Shown here: in pieces, positions 6,928 through 15,804 of the stretch
How the letters are laid out: every line of letters starts with the position of its first letter
Numbering within the stretch: position 1 is the first letter of the stretch
From: QFOX01 sp044237845
GTDB taxonomy: Bacteria; Pseudomonadota; Alphaproteobacteria; Rickettsiales; UBA3002
NCBI GenBank assembly: GCA_044237845.1
Contig: JBIIEL010000001.1
Location: 98,124-162,123 of the forward strand
Length of the DNA: 64,000 nt
Reading direction: 5' to 3'
Notes under the pieces: generated by a model
What the model saw: only the letters and a program-made list of their open reading frames with translations
Told to the model about the DNA's origin: nothing
Database searches by the model: none
Program-made: the position numbers and the translations under genes

Positions 6928-9900
6928 TCATGCCCCCGTGATCGCCTGTACCTGACGCAGTGCCACGATCAGCATCGGGTAGTCGAGCGCGGGTTGTGCG
7001 CGCAGGTCGCCGATGAAATTGCTGTGGCGGTTCAGAGCCTCTGCATTCGCTTTCTCCCACGCGGCGGCGATGTCGCCCTTGCCACGGCCGAGGCGCGTGA
7101 TGGCGCTTTCGGTAAGGCGGCGTTGCGCGGCATAGAACTCCACCCCGAGCGATTTAACAGCGAGCTGCTGCCAGTAATTATCTGCCGAGAGCTGCGCCGC
7201 ACTGTCGCGCAGCCAGCCGAGTTTCAGCATGTCGCCGAACGCGAAGTAGATACGACCCACTTCGGCGAGCGGCTTCTTGCTGCGGCGGGCGAGGTCGATC
7301 ATGTCGCACGCGGCTTTCATCACCTCGAGCGTAGCGATGCGGCGTGCCAGTGGCTGCGGCACGCCGGTCTCGGTGAGCGCGGTCACCTGCGCATCAAATG
7401 CCGTGCGGGCATGGGCATTCATCAGCTTATCTGCCTGTTTTTCGAGGTCGCGAATGCCGGGCGCATAGGCCGCCACCACGTCCGCAATCTTCATCGGCTG
7501 CGGGATGTTGGCGAGGAACCAGCGGCTGTTATGCTCAATGAAGCCGGTGAGCTTCGCAAACAACGCGGCCTGATGGGCAGCGTTGATTTTACCATCCAGC
7601 GCCTCAATTTCTGCCCAGAGCGAACGCAATGAGAACGCATCGCGCGTGGCGATATACGCCTGCGCAATATCCGCTGCGGGAAGTCCCGTCGCCTGCATCA
7701 GGCTATGTGCGAAATAAAAGCCGGTGCGGTTGACGATGGAGTTGGTCACCATCGTCGCCACAATCTCGCGGCGCAGGCGGTGTGATTTGATGTCAGCGGC
7801 GAATTCCTTCTGCATTGCGGTCGGGAAATAACGCAGCAGATCGGCCTCGAAATACGGCGCATCGAGCAGTTTGGAATCCTTGATGTCGCGGAAGAAGGCC
7901 ATCTTCGCATAAGCGAGCAGCACCGCAATTTCCGGCCGGGTGAGGCCGAGTTTCGCGCTCTTCATCTCCGCGAGTTGCTTGCTGTCGGGCAGCGCTTCCA
8001 CTTCGCGGTTGAGGAAACCCTCGCGCTCGAGATGCGTCATGAGTTGCGAGGCTGGCTCAAGCAGCGCCGTACCCTGCATCTGGCCAATCGACACGGCTTG
8101 CGTTTGCAGACGGTTGTCGAGCAGCACGAGGTCGGACACATTATCCGTCATCTTTTTGAGCAGCGCGTCGCGTGCTTTGAGCGTGATGCGCTTGGCGGCC
8201 ATACTGCCGACGAAGGCGATCTTGATATTCACCTCGTGGTCGGAGCAATCCACCCCGCCGGAATTGTCGATCGCGTCGGTATTGATGCGGCCACCGGTAC
8301 GTGCGTACTCAATACGCCCGCGCTGGGTGAAGCCTAGGTTCCCGCCCTCGCCAAGGATTTTGGCGCGCAGCTCGTTGCCGTTGATGCGGAGCGCAATGTT
8401 CGCACGGTCGCCCACCGACTCATGCGTTTCGCTCGTCGCTTTCACATAGGTGCCGATGCCGCCGTTCCACAATAAATCGACCGGCGCTTTGAGGATGATG
8501 CGAATCAGTTCGTCCGGCGTGGCCTTGCTCACTTTGGTGCCGAGGACGTTCTGCATTTCCGGCGTGAGGGTAATGGATTTCGCCGCGCGCTCGAAAATGC
8601 CGCCGCCTTTGCTGATGAGCTTGGCGTTGTAATCCGTCCAATTGCTGCGCGGCAGCTTGAACATGCGCGCGCGTTCGGCGTAGCTCGCCGCCGCGTCCGG
8701 TGTTGGGTCGATGAAGATATGGCGGTGGTTGAACGCCGCGACGAGGCGCATGTTTTTGTTGAGCAGCGCGCCGTTGCCGAATACGTCGCCCGACATATCG
8801 CCGATGCCGACACAGGTAAACGAGCGATCTGGCTGGCCAACTGCGGTGTCGTGTCCGTGCTCAAAACTCACGTACTTCGTTGTACGCTCAAGTTTCTGCG
8901 CGCGGCCACTCCTAGCATTTGGCTCAGCCATATCGCTCGCCACGCTTTTAGCGGCAGCGTCGTAATTCAGCACGACGGGGCCGATATCGCGCCCCATTTC
9001 GCGGAAGTGACGCTCGACCGACACCCAGCCACCACGCGCGGTGATGCCCATGACTTTGTGGTCATACCCGACCGAGCCGCCGGACGCGAATGCATCCCCC
9101 AGCCAGAAACCATATTCGGCCGAGATGCCGTTTGCGGTATCGGAGAAAGTCGCCGTGCCTTTATCTGCCGCGACGACGAGATATGGATCGTCATTGTCGT
9201 ATCGTACCACATTTTGCGGCGGCACAATTTTGGTGCCGACGATATTGTCGGTAATATCCAGCAGGCCGCGCAGGAAAATTTTGTAGCATTCCACGCCCTC
9301 GGCCTGAAACGCGTCGCGCTCCGCCGGTGGTTGACGGAGAATGAACCCGCCCTTCGCGCCCTGCGGTACGATGACGGCGTTTTTCACCTGCTGCGTTTTC
9401 ATCAGCCCCAGCACTTCGGTGCGGAAATCTTCCGGACGATCCGACCAACGCAAGCCTCCGCGCGCAACCGAACCGCCACGCAGATGCACACCTTCCATCC
9501 GCCGCGAGGTGACGAAGACCTCGACATGTGGAATCGGCAGCGGCATTTCCGGCACCGCGCTCGACTGAATTTTCATCGAGAGATAGGATTTAGGCGCACC
9601 GGTTTTATCCGTCTGGTAGAAGTTGGTGCGCAAAGTCGCCATCATCAGCGCGAGGAACTGGCGGATGATGCGGTCTTCCGCAAGGTTGGTGATGGATTCG
9701 AGCGCGGCCTCGATGCTCGCTTTCAGTTTCGCCGAAGCGGTCTCGCGCCCCTTGCTGGCGGCGGGGTTGAAGCGCGCGGCGAACAGGTTCACAAGTGCGC
9801 GTGCGAGTTCGGGATGGTTGCTGAGCGCACCGGCGATGAAGCTCTGGCTATACGGGAAGACGAGCTGCTGCATGTAGCGCGCATAGGCCCGCACAATTTC

Positions 9901-11883
9901 CACCTCGCGCGAGGTGAGTCCGGCGGAGAAAATGAGCGCGTTGAAGGCGTCGTCATCCGTTTTGCCGCGCCAGATATTGCTGATCGCTTCCTCGATCCGC
10001 GCCTTGTTTTCGGCGAGGCTGAGGGCACCTGCACCGGCGACGCGCAGGGTGAAGTTGCGCAGCAGCACGGGCTTCAGCGGCGTGTGCGGGGTGATGGTGT
10101 AGGGCGTTGCGTCGATCACCGTCGCGCCCATATGTTCTAGGCTGGGGATGATCGCCGACAGCTCGGAATTCATGTCGTGCGTGAAGCAGTTGAGATGCAG
10201 ATGGTCGCCCTGTGCGCCCGTGGGGCGGAACAGCGCCACGGCGAGCCCGTCGCCCGATTCGCAGCTGAGCACGTGGCGAATGTCGTGCGCGGCGGCTTGC
10301 GCGTTGGTGCTGTTGATATAAGCCGCCGGGAATGCGGTGGCGAAGCTTTGGAAAATCGCCGGGCCTTTCACGTCGCCGAACAGGCTGTTGATCGCATCGC
10401 GCAGCGCATCGGTGAAAATGCTGGCGCGGCTTGAGATTTGATATTCGAGCTCGCCTTCATCCACGTTCGGGATTTTGCCCGGCGTGGTTTCGATCAGCAC
10501 ATGCAGGCGCGCCAGCGGCGACTCGGTAATCTGCGTGTAGAACGTGCTCGAACGCCCGGCATAGGCGCGCTCCAGAATGCGGATGATTTCTTCGCGAAGG
10601 CTGGAGGAGAAACGTTCGCGCGGCACATAGACCATCGCGCTGACGAAGCGGCCGAACTGATCCGGGCGGACGAAGAGTTTCACCTGCGGTTTTTCATCGA
10701 GCGAGACGATGCCCATCACGGTTTGGAAGAGGCGGTCTTCGTCGAGCTGGAACAGTTCGTCGCGCGGCAGGAATTCGAGAATAGCCTTGAGCGATTTGCC
10801 CGAGTGGCTGGATGGGTTGAAACCCGCACGCTTCATGATGCTCGCCGATTTCCGGCGCAGGAACGGAATGTTCTGCGTTTCGCGGTAATACACGGTCGAG
10901 GTAAACAGGCCGAGCATGCGCAGCTCGCCCGCGAATTTGCCCTTCGCATCGAAACGACGCACCACGATCAGATCCATCGGCGTGTGGCGATGCACCAGCG
11001 AGAAGGCGGATGCTTTGAGCACGTTGATGATATCGTGCGCGATGGGATGTGCTGCGTCCTCCACGCCCGTCACGTCGCTATCCGGCGGCAGTTTATAGAT
11101 GCCAAGCGCGGAGGATTTATCGAGCGCGAGCTTCTCGCCCTTCGCCGCGAAATGCGCCATGCCGAGGAACACGAAATGGTTGCTCGCCAGCCAGTTGAGC
11201 AGGTCGCGCATCTCGGCTAGGTCTTCCGCCGCGACGCCAGGCAGCGTGCGTTTATATTCTTCGGCAAGCGCGGGCACGCGGTCGCGCATCGCCCGCCAGT
11301 CGGCCACCGCAGCGGCAACGTGATCGAGCACATGCTCCATTTTCGCTGTGAGCTGCTTGGGCGACAGCGTCGTCGGCAGCGGCGAGAGCTCAACATAAAT
11401 CAGCGATTCGGCGTTGCCGTTTTTCCCGGCCACAGCGTTGCCCTTGGCGTCGCGCGCGGTGGTGAGAATGGGGTGGCAGATGAGGTGGATGGAGAGGCCG
11501 AGTGAGGTGAACAGCCCCGTCAGCGAATCCACCAGAAACGGCATGTCGGTGTTCAGCGCCATCACCTGCGTGCGGGTGAGGCTGCGCGCGCCGTCTTTCA
11601 CCGTGATCGGCAGCACGCTGATTTTGGGGGCCGCTTTGCCCGGGCGGGTGGCGTAGAATTTCTCCGCGGCGAGCGCGATGTCCGCCGAGCGTGCAGGGGT
11701 TTGGCTGTCGAGGTTGAGCAGGGTCGAATGCGCGTAGAAGTTCTCGATAAACTGTTTGCGCGCCGGGCTGGTGCCCTTCGGCGCTGCCGCCACAATCGCC
11801 GCGATGCGCTGCTGGTGGAGCGAGCTGTAATTGCCCTCGCGTGCGCTTTTACGTTGGGTTGCAAGCGATGCAGAAACAGCCAT
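6928..11883 (-). CDS. gdhB: NAD-specific glutamate dehydrogenase, large (GDH-180) type
   Basis: Encodes 1651 residues. Oxidises glutamate to 2-oxoglutarate and ammonia with NAD. The large form has long regulatory regions on both sides of a central catalytic core. The core is visible as GGLRWSDRPEDFRTEVLGLM (about 796), KNAVIVPQGAKGGF and FTCVGIGDMSGDVFGNG (about 1021). A clean Shine-Dalgarno AGGAG precedes the ATG. Residues about 980-1020 (PNARSGRAQKLERTTKYV and nearby) are not GDH sequence: they are the translation of a palindromic element (8821-8936) placed just before the VGIGDMSGD cofactor-binding strand. The frame is intact, so the enzyme may still work with a surface loop there. The length is slightly above the family norm of about 1600. 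The symbol is uncertain; GDH2 is also used. Confidence 0.95.
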   Translation of the reverse strand: MAVSASLATQRKSAREGNYSSLHQQRIAAIVAAAPKGTSPARKQFIENFYAHSTLLNLDSQTPARSADIALAAEKFYATRPGKAAPKISVLPITVKDGARSLTRTQVMALNTDMPFLVDSLTGLFTSLGLSIHLICHPILTTARDAKGNAVAGKNGNAESLIYVELSPLPTTLSPKQLTAKMEHVLDHVAAAVADWRAMRDRVPALAEEYKRTLPGVAAEDLAEMRDLLNWLASNHFVFLGMAHFAAKGEKLALDKSSALGIYKLPPDSDVTGVEDAAHPIAHDIINVLKASAFSLVHRHTPMDLIVVRRFDAKGKFAGELRMLGLFTSTVYYRETQNIPFLRRKSASIMKRAGFNPSSHSGKSLKAILEFLPRDELFQLDEDRLFQTVMGIVSLDEKPQVKLFVRPDQFGRFVSAMVYVPRERFSSSLREEIIRILERAYAGRSSTFYTQITESPLARLHVLIETTPGKIPNVDEGELEYQISSRASIFTDALRDAINSLFGDVKGPAIFQSFATAFPAAYINSTNAQAAAHDIRHVLSCESGDGLAVALFRPTGAQGDHLHLNCFTHDMNSELSAIIPSLEHMGATVIDATPYTITPHTPLKPVLLRNFTLRVAGAGALSLAENKARIEEAISNIWRGKTDDDAFNALIFSAGLTSREVEIVRAYARYMQQLVFPYSQSFIAGALSNHPELARALVNLFAARFNPAASKGRETASAKLKASIEAALESITNLAEDRIIRQFLALMMATLRTNFYQTDKTGAPKSYLSMKIQSSAVPEMPLPIPHVEVFVTSRRMEGVHLRGGSVARGGLRWSDRPEDFRTEVLGLMKTQQVKNAVIVPQGAKGGFILRQPPAERDAFQAEGVECYKIFLRGLLDITDNIVGTKIVPPQNVVRYDNDDPYLVVAADKGTATFSDTANGISAEYGFWLGDAFASGGSVGYDHKVMGITARGGWVSVERHFREMGRDIGPVVLNYDAAAKSVASDMAEPNARSGRAQKLERTTKYVSFEHGHDTAVGQPDRSFTCVGIGDMSGDVFGNGALLNKNMRLVAAFNHRHIFIDPTPDAAASYAERARMFKLPRSNWTDYNAKLISKGGGIFERAAKSITLTPEMQNVLGTKVSKATPDELIRIILKAPVDLLWNGGIGTYVKATSETHESVGDRANIALRINGNELRAKILGEGGNLGFTQRGRIEYARTGGRINTDAIDNSGGVDCSDHEVNIKIAFVGSMAAKRITLKARDALLKKMTDNVSDLVLLDNRLQTQAVSIGQMQGTALLEPASQLMTHLEREGFLNREVEALPDSKQLAEMKSAKLGLTRPEIAVLLAYAKMAFFRDIKDSKLLDAPYFEADLLRYFPTAMQKEFAADIKSHRLRREIVATMVTNSIVNRTGFYFAHSLMQATGLPAADIAQAYIATRDAFSLRSLWAEIEALDGKINAAHQAALFAKLTGFIEHNSRWFLANIPQPMKIADVVAAYAPGIRDLEKQADKLMNAHARTAFDAQVTALTETGVPQPLARRIATLEVMKAACDMIDLARRSKKPLAEVGRIYFAFGDMLKLGWLRDSAAQLSADNYWQQLAVKSLGVEFYAAQRRLTESAITRLGRGKGDIAAAWEKANAEALNRHSNFIGDLRAQPALDYPMLIVALRQVQAITGA
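8821..8936. repeat. Palindromic element with CTAGGAGT core (family A), in frame inside GDH
   Basis: The minus strand reads GCTAGGAGTGGCCGCGCGCAG, a central GCGTACAACGAAGTACGTG hairpin, then GAGCACGGACACGAC. This matches the copies at 3022-3139 and 55641-55765 module by module. Outer arms CGAGCGATCTGGCTGGCCAA and its near-perfect inverted partner at 8912-8936 are specific to this copy. It adds about 30 codons to the GDH reading frame. Confidence 0.88.
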
Positions 11884-12115
11884 GGTAACACTCCTGATAT
11901 TTCAGTTTAAATCCCTACGCCTCCTTACGCCGACTTGGGCAAAAAGTGAAAGGAAAAAACGCAAAAAGTGAGGCTGCTCGTTATGTGTACATGCCGAAGT
12001 TCATCCTCAGCGCGTCACCCCGTCGCACGATGGGGCCCACCTGTTACTTGCTCCGTCGGCATGTGTGACAGATGGACCCCGTGGTAAACACGGGGTTACA
12101 GGCTCTGGAAGCCAC
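11884..12115. other. Intergenic region upstream of GDH, no gene seen
   Basis: 232 bp between the GDH start and the end of the orphan gene at 12116. It holds the GDH ribosome-binding site and a CCCCGTG-GTAAA-CACGGGG hairpin (12077-12095) without a T-run. No promoter could be fixed with confidence. Confidence 0.5.
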
Positions 12116-12760
12116 CTACCAGCTCAGTCCGTGGCGGCTGTTGTGCTGACGGTTGAGGCGAATCATCACCTCGAGATTCGCGGCGCGGCTTTCGTCTTTC
12201 AAGAGTGCGAGGCCGCGATGTGGTTCGCATCGCCACTGATGCGCTTGTGCTAGTATTTCCGGCAGGGCGCGGTTTTCAAACAGATAGGCCAGCACTTCCT
12301 GAAATTCCTGGCTGTCGGTTGGGCGTTCGAGTCGTAATTCAAGCGTTTTACGAATATGATGGCGGGCAAAACGCGCATCCTCCGCCGTGTAGGGCACAAT
12401 CGCATTCGCAATTTCCGACCAGCTTCCCGGCGTGCTGTCGATGAGGGCACGAAAATGCCGATCCGCACGGTGGGGGCAGGCCGCATCTTCCGTGAGCAGC
12501 TGCGCCATGCGAATGACAGTGAGCGCCGCCTCGGTCGCGGCAGTATCTGTGCGGGAAGGCAATGGCTTAGCGCTGTCGCAGAGATGTGGGTTAGCATAAG
12601 AAAGCAGGGCAACCGCATCGCCTGCGGTGGGCGTGGCAAGGGCGCGTGCGGCTGCGGCGACGTGATCCACGGGGGCTTCGTATTGCGGCGCCGATGGCGG
12701 CGGGATATGTACTATTGCCGGGGGAATATCCGCCCCCACGGCAGAGAATTGCTCGACCAT
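12116..12760 (-). CDS. Orphan cytosolic protein with CtrA-type, probably leaderless promoter
   Basis: Encodes 214 residues; not recognised. No signal peptide or membrane segment. After a Pro/Ala-rich head (about 1-35) the rest is a mostly helical, charged protein with scattered Cys and His and no known motif. A perfect TTAA-N7-TTAA box and a TATACT -10 lie directly upstream. The -10 ends only 6 bp before the ATG and there is no Shine-Dalgarno, which predicts a leaderless mRNA. The same layout is found upstream of the sensor kinase at 47069. The gene stands alone, with gshB 73 bp upstream on the same strand. Confidence 0.7.
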   Translation of the reverse strand: MVEQFSAVGADIPPAIVHIPPPSAPQYEAPVDHVAAAARALATPTAGDAVALLSYANPHLCDSAKPLPSRTDTAATEAALTVIRMAQLLTEDAACPHRADRHFRALIDSTPGSWSEIANAIVPYTAEDARFARHHIRKTLELRLERPTDSQEFQEVLAYLFENRALPEILAQAHQWRCEPHRGLALLKDESRAANLEVMIRLNRQHNSRHGLSW

Positions 12761-12766
12761 GGGTTG

Positions 12767-12798
12767 AGTATAGCGGGAATTAGTTAAGAAAGCGTTAA
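12767..12798 (-). promoter_or_regulatory. CtrA-type promoter of the 12116-12760 gene
   Basis: The box TTAACGCTTTCTTAA (12784-12798, minus strand) is followed by exactly 11 bp and then TATACT (12767-12772). The transcription start should fall on or next to the ATG at 12760. The spacing is the same as at 17813, 18298, 43065 and 47029. Confidence 0.7.
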
Positions 12799-12833
12799 GA
12801 TTCCGCTGACGTGTTAACTAGATTACAGATTCC

Positions 12834-13760
12834 CTACGCGCCGACCCCATCCCAGAACAGGGCGGCGAGGTTTTTGCCGTAGAGTTTTTCGGCGGCGCGG
12901 AGGCCGGTGGGGGAGGTGACGTTGATCTCCGTCAGCCAGTCGCCGATGACGTCGATCCCGGCGAGTACCAGCCCCTCGGCAATGAGAAACGGCGCGAGCG
13001 CGGCGCAGATTTCTTCCTGCTTCGGCGTGAGGGTGGCGGCGACGGGCGCGCCGCCCACGCGCATATTGGCGCGGATGGAGCCTTCCATAGGCACGCGGCC
13101 AAACACGGCTTCCACCTTGCCGTTGATGAAGAGAATCCGTTTATCATCGCGTGCGACTTCGGGCAGGAATTGCTGCCACATCAGCGGCTCGCGCGACTGC
13201 TCCGACCATTGCTCGAGCAGCGTGTCGATATTGCTATCCCCGGCCGCGAGTTTGAACACGCCGCGCCCGCCATAGCCATAAAGCGGCTTGGCGACCACGT
13301 TGCCGCAGGATTTGATGAAGGCGTGGATTTCCGCACTGTCGAGGCTGATGAGCGTTGGCGGCATAAAGCGCGCAAAGGCGAGGCTCGATAATTTCTCCGG
13401 CGCGTTGCGAACGCCTTCGGGGTTATTTAAAACAAGAACCTCTGGCGGAAGCTGCTCTAGCAAATGCGTGGCGGTGATGTAGCCCATGTCAAACGGCGGG
13501 TCTTGCCGCATCAGCACCACGTTCATTTCAGCGAGGGGGCGGCGCACGGCCTCGCCCAGCTGCCAACAGGGGGTTTGGCTGAAGTCGAGCGTGATGGGGG
13601 CGAGCGGGGCGGTGAGGGTTCCCTCGCGCCAGCTTAACATCGGCGCTTCGTAGAAATAGACCGTATGGCCGCGCTTCGCCGCCTCTTCTATCAGCATGCA
13701 GCTGGTGTCCGTCGCGGGGTTTAGCCGCGCGGGGTGGTCCATCTGGATGGCGATTTGCAT
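12834..13760 (-). CDS. gshB: Glutathione synthetase
   Basis: Encodes 308 residues, the normal length. ATP-grasp ligase that joins gamma-Glu-Cys and Gly in the second step of glutathione synthesis. Visible family segments are IQMDHP at the N-terminus (here about 6-11), VLMRQDPPFDMGYI, VLNNPEGVRNAPEKL, KPLYGYGGRGVF (ATP-grasp) and EINVTSPTGLR at the C-terminus. The chosen ATG overlaps the stop of the BON lipoprotein gene (TAATG), which fits translational coupling. It is the last gene of the rsmI-yraN-BON-gshB run, an arrangement common in alphaproteobacteria. Confidence 0.96.
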   Translation of the reverse strand: MQIAIQMDHPARLNPATDTSCMLIEEAAKRGHTVYFYEAPMLSWREGTLTAPLAPITLDFSQTPCWQLGEAVRRPLAEMNVVLMRQDPPFDMGYITATHLLEQLPPEVLVLNNPEGVRNAPEKLSSLAFARFMPPTLISLDSAEIHAFIKSCGNVVAKPLYGYGGRGVFKLAAGDSNIDTLLEQWSEQSREPLMWQQFLPEVARDDKRILFINGKVEAVFGRVPMEGSIRANMRVGGAPVAATLTPKQEEICAALAPFLIAEGLVLAGIDVIGDWLTEINVTSPTGLRAAEKLYGKNLAALFWDGVGA

Positions 13761-14470
13761 TAGTAGCCGCCGCTGGCCGGGCTGTTGGGGCTGACTTCGA
13801 TCTGGTCGAGCGGGGTAAGGGTGCCGCTGGTATCGCTCGTGCTGCTGCCCATGGGCCGTGGCGATGGCGTACTCGGCGTACCTGCCGGCGCGAGGTTGGT
13901 CTCCGGATTCACCTGAAGATGGCTGACCACACGTTTCACGCCCTTGGTGGTGCGGCAAATGCTCATCACGCGGTCGAGCTCGCCCTGGTCTTTCACGCGG
14001 CCGATGATGTAGGCCACGCCGTTTTGCACGTCGATGGAATAGTTGATGACCCAGACATCTTTGGTGATGAGCAGCCGCGCCTCGATATTGCGTTTGACCA
14101 GCGAATCGCCCGCCGTCGAAATAATATTCGCGCTCGGGTCGACCACCAGCTCGTTGATGACTTCTTCGACGCCCTTGGCTTTCCAAGCGAGGGCGACCGC
14201 ATCCGCCGCTGCTTGCTCGTTATCCACCGTGCCGGTGAGCATGACGCGCGCGAAGCGGGTGTTGATGTTCACATCACCCACCAGCGCACCTTTGTCGGCG
14301 GTAGTGAATTGTTTGATGATATCGGCGTAGAGCAGTTTATCGTCAACCTTGCGGCCGGCGCTGCGATTCTCGGCCGCGGAAATCGCCGCTTCGGTGCCGG
14401 CGCTGATGACGAGCGACGCGCAGGCATTGAGCAGGAAAGGAAGGGCGGCAAGCAGCAGAAAACGGCGCAT
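13760..14470 (-). CDS. Outer-membrane lipoprotein with two BON domains (DolP/OsmY-like)
   Basis: Encodes 236 residues. A signal peptide ending in the lipobox LLNACAS predicts a lipoprotein. Two BON domains follow, about residues 45-115 (TRFARVMLTGTVDNEQAAADA) and about 120-190 (YSIDVQNGVAYIIGRVKDQG). The C-terminal ~45 residues are Pro/Ser/Thr-rich and probably disordered. BON lipoproteins such as DolP bind phospholipid and help keep the outer membrane intact. AGGAG precedes the ATG by 5 bp. It lies between yraN and gshB. Confidence 0.88.
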   Translation of the reverse strand: MRRFLLLAALPFLLNACASLVISAGTEAAISAAENRSAGRKVDDKLLYADIIKQFTTADKGALVGDVNINTRFARVMLTGTVDNEQAAADAVALAWKAKGVEEVINELVVDPSANIISTAGDSLVKRNIEARLLITKDVWVINYSIDVQNGVAYIIGRVKDQGELDRVMSICRTTKGVKRVVSHLQVNPETNLAPAGTPSTPSPRPMGSSTSDTSGTLTPLDQIEVSPNSPASGGY

Positions 14471-14479
14471 AAAAACTCC

Positions 14480-14839
14480 TCAGGAAAACGCATTCGGTAG
14501 ATGCTTCGGCCAGTGATACCACGCGATGAGGCAAACGTCGAACCGAACTTCACACTGGGCATATCGCGGGTGACTGGCGAGGTAGTGCTGTGCTGCGCGC
14601 ACCACACGCGACTGGTTTTTGGCGTGGACGGCATGGGCGGCGTTGTCCGCATCCGCGCGGGCCTTCACCTCGACAAACACCAGCCGTCGACCGCGTTTCA
14701 TAATCAGGTCGATCTCGCCCACCGGGGTTTTGTAGCGCATGGCGAGGGGGAAATAACCTTTGAGCATGAGGTAGAGAAGTGCCAGCCACTCCGCCACCAG
14801 ACCGCTTCTGTGGCTGCGGCGATGTTTTTGGCTCGTCAT
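14480..14839 (-). CDS. yraN: YraN family (UPF0102) nuclease-like protein
   Basis: Encodes 119 residues. Small member of the restriction-endonuclease-like fold: RSGLVAEWLALLYL, GEIDLIMKRGRRLVFVEVKA. The E...D...ExK catalytic pattern is present (E17, D44, E57-K59, approximate). The function in cells is not settled; roles in DNA recombination and repair have been proposed. The start overlaps the rsmI stop by 4 bp, which is the conserved order of these two genes. Confidence 0.93.
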   Translation of the reverse strand: MTSQKHRRSHRSGLVAEWLALLYLMLKGYFPLAMRYKTPVGEIDLIMKRGRRLVFVEVKARADADNAAHAVHAKNQSRVVRAAQHYLASHPRYAQCEVRFDVCLIAWYHWPKHLPNAFS

Positions 14840-15675
14840 GCCCCGTCCTTAATCGCCAGTGCGCGGGCATAGACATCGCTTTTGGCGCGGCCGGAGTTTT
14901 TGGCGACCTCAGCCACGGCATCCTTCAGGCGCTGGGTTTTCATCGCCTCGGTGAGGGCGGCATCAATTGCATCGTCGTCCATCGCGGCGGCGGGGGAAGC
15001 ACCTGCGACTACAATCACGCATTCTCCCCTTGCAGGGGTGGCGGTGTAATGGGCGAGGAGTGCGCTAAGCGGCGCGCGGCGGCATTCTTCGTAGAGCTTG
15101 GTCAGCTCGCGCGCGACGGCGGCGGGGCGATCACCGAACGCGGCCTCTAGGTCGGCCAGCGTGTCGGTGAGGCGGTGGGGCGCTTCATAAAACACCAGCG
15201 TCGCGGGGATAGTGGCCAGCGACGCAAGCGTCGCCCGCCGCGCGGTAGCCTTGCTCGGCAAAAACCCGGCATAGAAGAATTGCTCGGCGGGAAGTCCGGC
15301 GATAGTGACGGCGGACAGCAGCGCGCTCGCACCGGGAATGGGGGTGACCCGGATGCCCGCGGCGATGGCAGCGGCAACGAGCCGCGCGCCGGGGTCGGAC
15401 AGCAGCGGCGTGCCGGCGTCGGAAATCAGCGCCACCCGATCCCCCGCTAGCAGTGCGGCGAGGAGGGTTTCGGTTGCTTCCGCCTCGTTATGCGCGTGAT
15501 AGGACATGAGTGGCATTTTGATGCCGTAATGGTGCAGCAGCCCGCCACTCACCCGTGTATCCTCGCAGGCGATGCGGTCGGCGGATTTGAGGGTTTCGAG
15601 CGCGCGCAGCGTGATATCGCCCAGATTGCCAATGGGTGTTGCGACCAGAAACAGTTCGCCTTTTTTTTCGGTCAT
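14836..15675 (-). CDS. rsmI: 16S rRNA (cytidine1402-2'-O)-methyltransferase
   Basis: Encodes 279 residues. Tetrapyrrole-methylase fold enzyme that methylates the ribose of C1402 in the decoding centre. Diagnostic segments: LVATPIGNLGDITLRAL (10-26), DRIACEDTR, ALISDAGTPLLSDPG, PIPGASALLSA and YEAPHRL. First gene of the rsmI-yraN-BON-gshB run. A degenerate 7-bp tandem array (15680-15710) lies immediately upstream, between this gene and the divergent LpoA-like gene, and so may sit in its leader or promoter. Confidence 0.97.
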   Translation of the reverse strand: MTEKKGELFLVATPIGNLGDITLRALETLKSADRIACEDTRVSGGLLHHYGIKMPLMSYHAHNEAEATETLLAALLAGDRVALISDAGTPLLSDPGARLVAAAIAAGIRVTPIPGASALLSAVTIAGLPAEQFFYAGFLPSKATARRATLASLATIPATLVFYEAPHRLTDTLADLEAAFGDRPAAVARELTKLYEECRRAPLSALLAHYTATPARGECVIVVAGASPAAAMDDDAIDAALTEAMKTQRLKDAVAEVAKNSGRAKSDVYARALAIKDGA

Positions 15676-15679
15676 ATCG

Positions 15680-15710
15680 GTGAATGGTGAGGAGTGAGGA
15701 GTGAATAGTG
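15680..15710 (+). repeat. 7-bp tandem array (GTGARKR)x4.4 upstream of rsmI
   Basis: Units GTGAATG, GTGAGGA, GTGAGGA, GTGAATA and a final GTG. Intergenic and starting 5 bp from the rsmI start codon, so it would be part of its 5' leader. Confidence 0.8.
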
Positions 15711-15804
15711 CTAGTCGCTTGTTTGGCTTTCTTCAATTCCTCATTTCCACTTCGTCGTGCAACATGGTATGGATCATGCAATGATCCGCGCATGTGAGGA
15801 ACAA

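Noticed and set aside
5196..6941. Long open frame of 581 codons on the plus strand, and similar ones at 8719-10140, 38599-40038 and 57701-58741
   Set aside because: They lie exactly antisense to capD, GDH, nrdA and ctaD, are rich in His/Arg/Ala as expected from GC-rich reverse frames, and have no domain or ribosome-binding site.
12077..12095. CCCCGTG-GTAAA-CACGGGG as a terminator of the 12116 gene
   Set aside because: No T-run on either strand; kept only as a hairpin within the intergenic entry.
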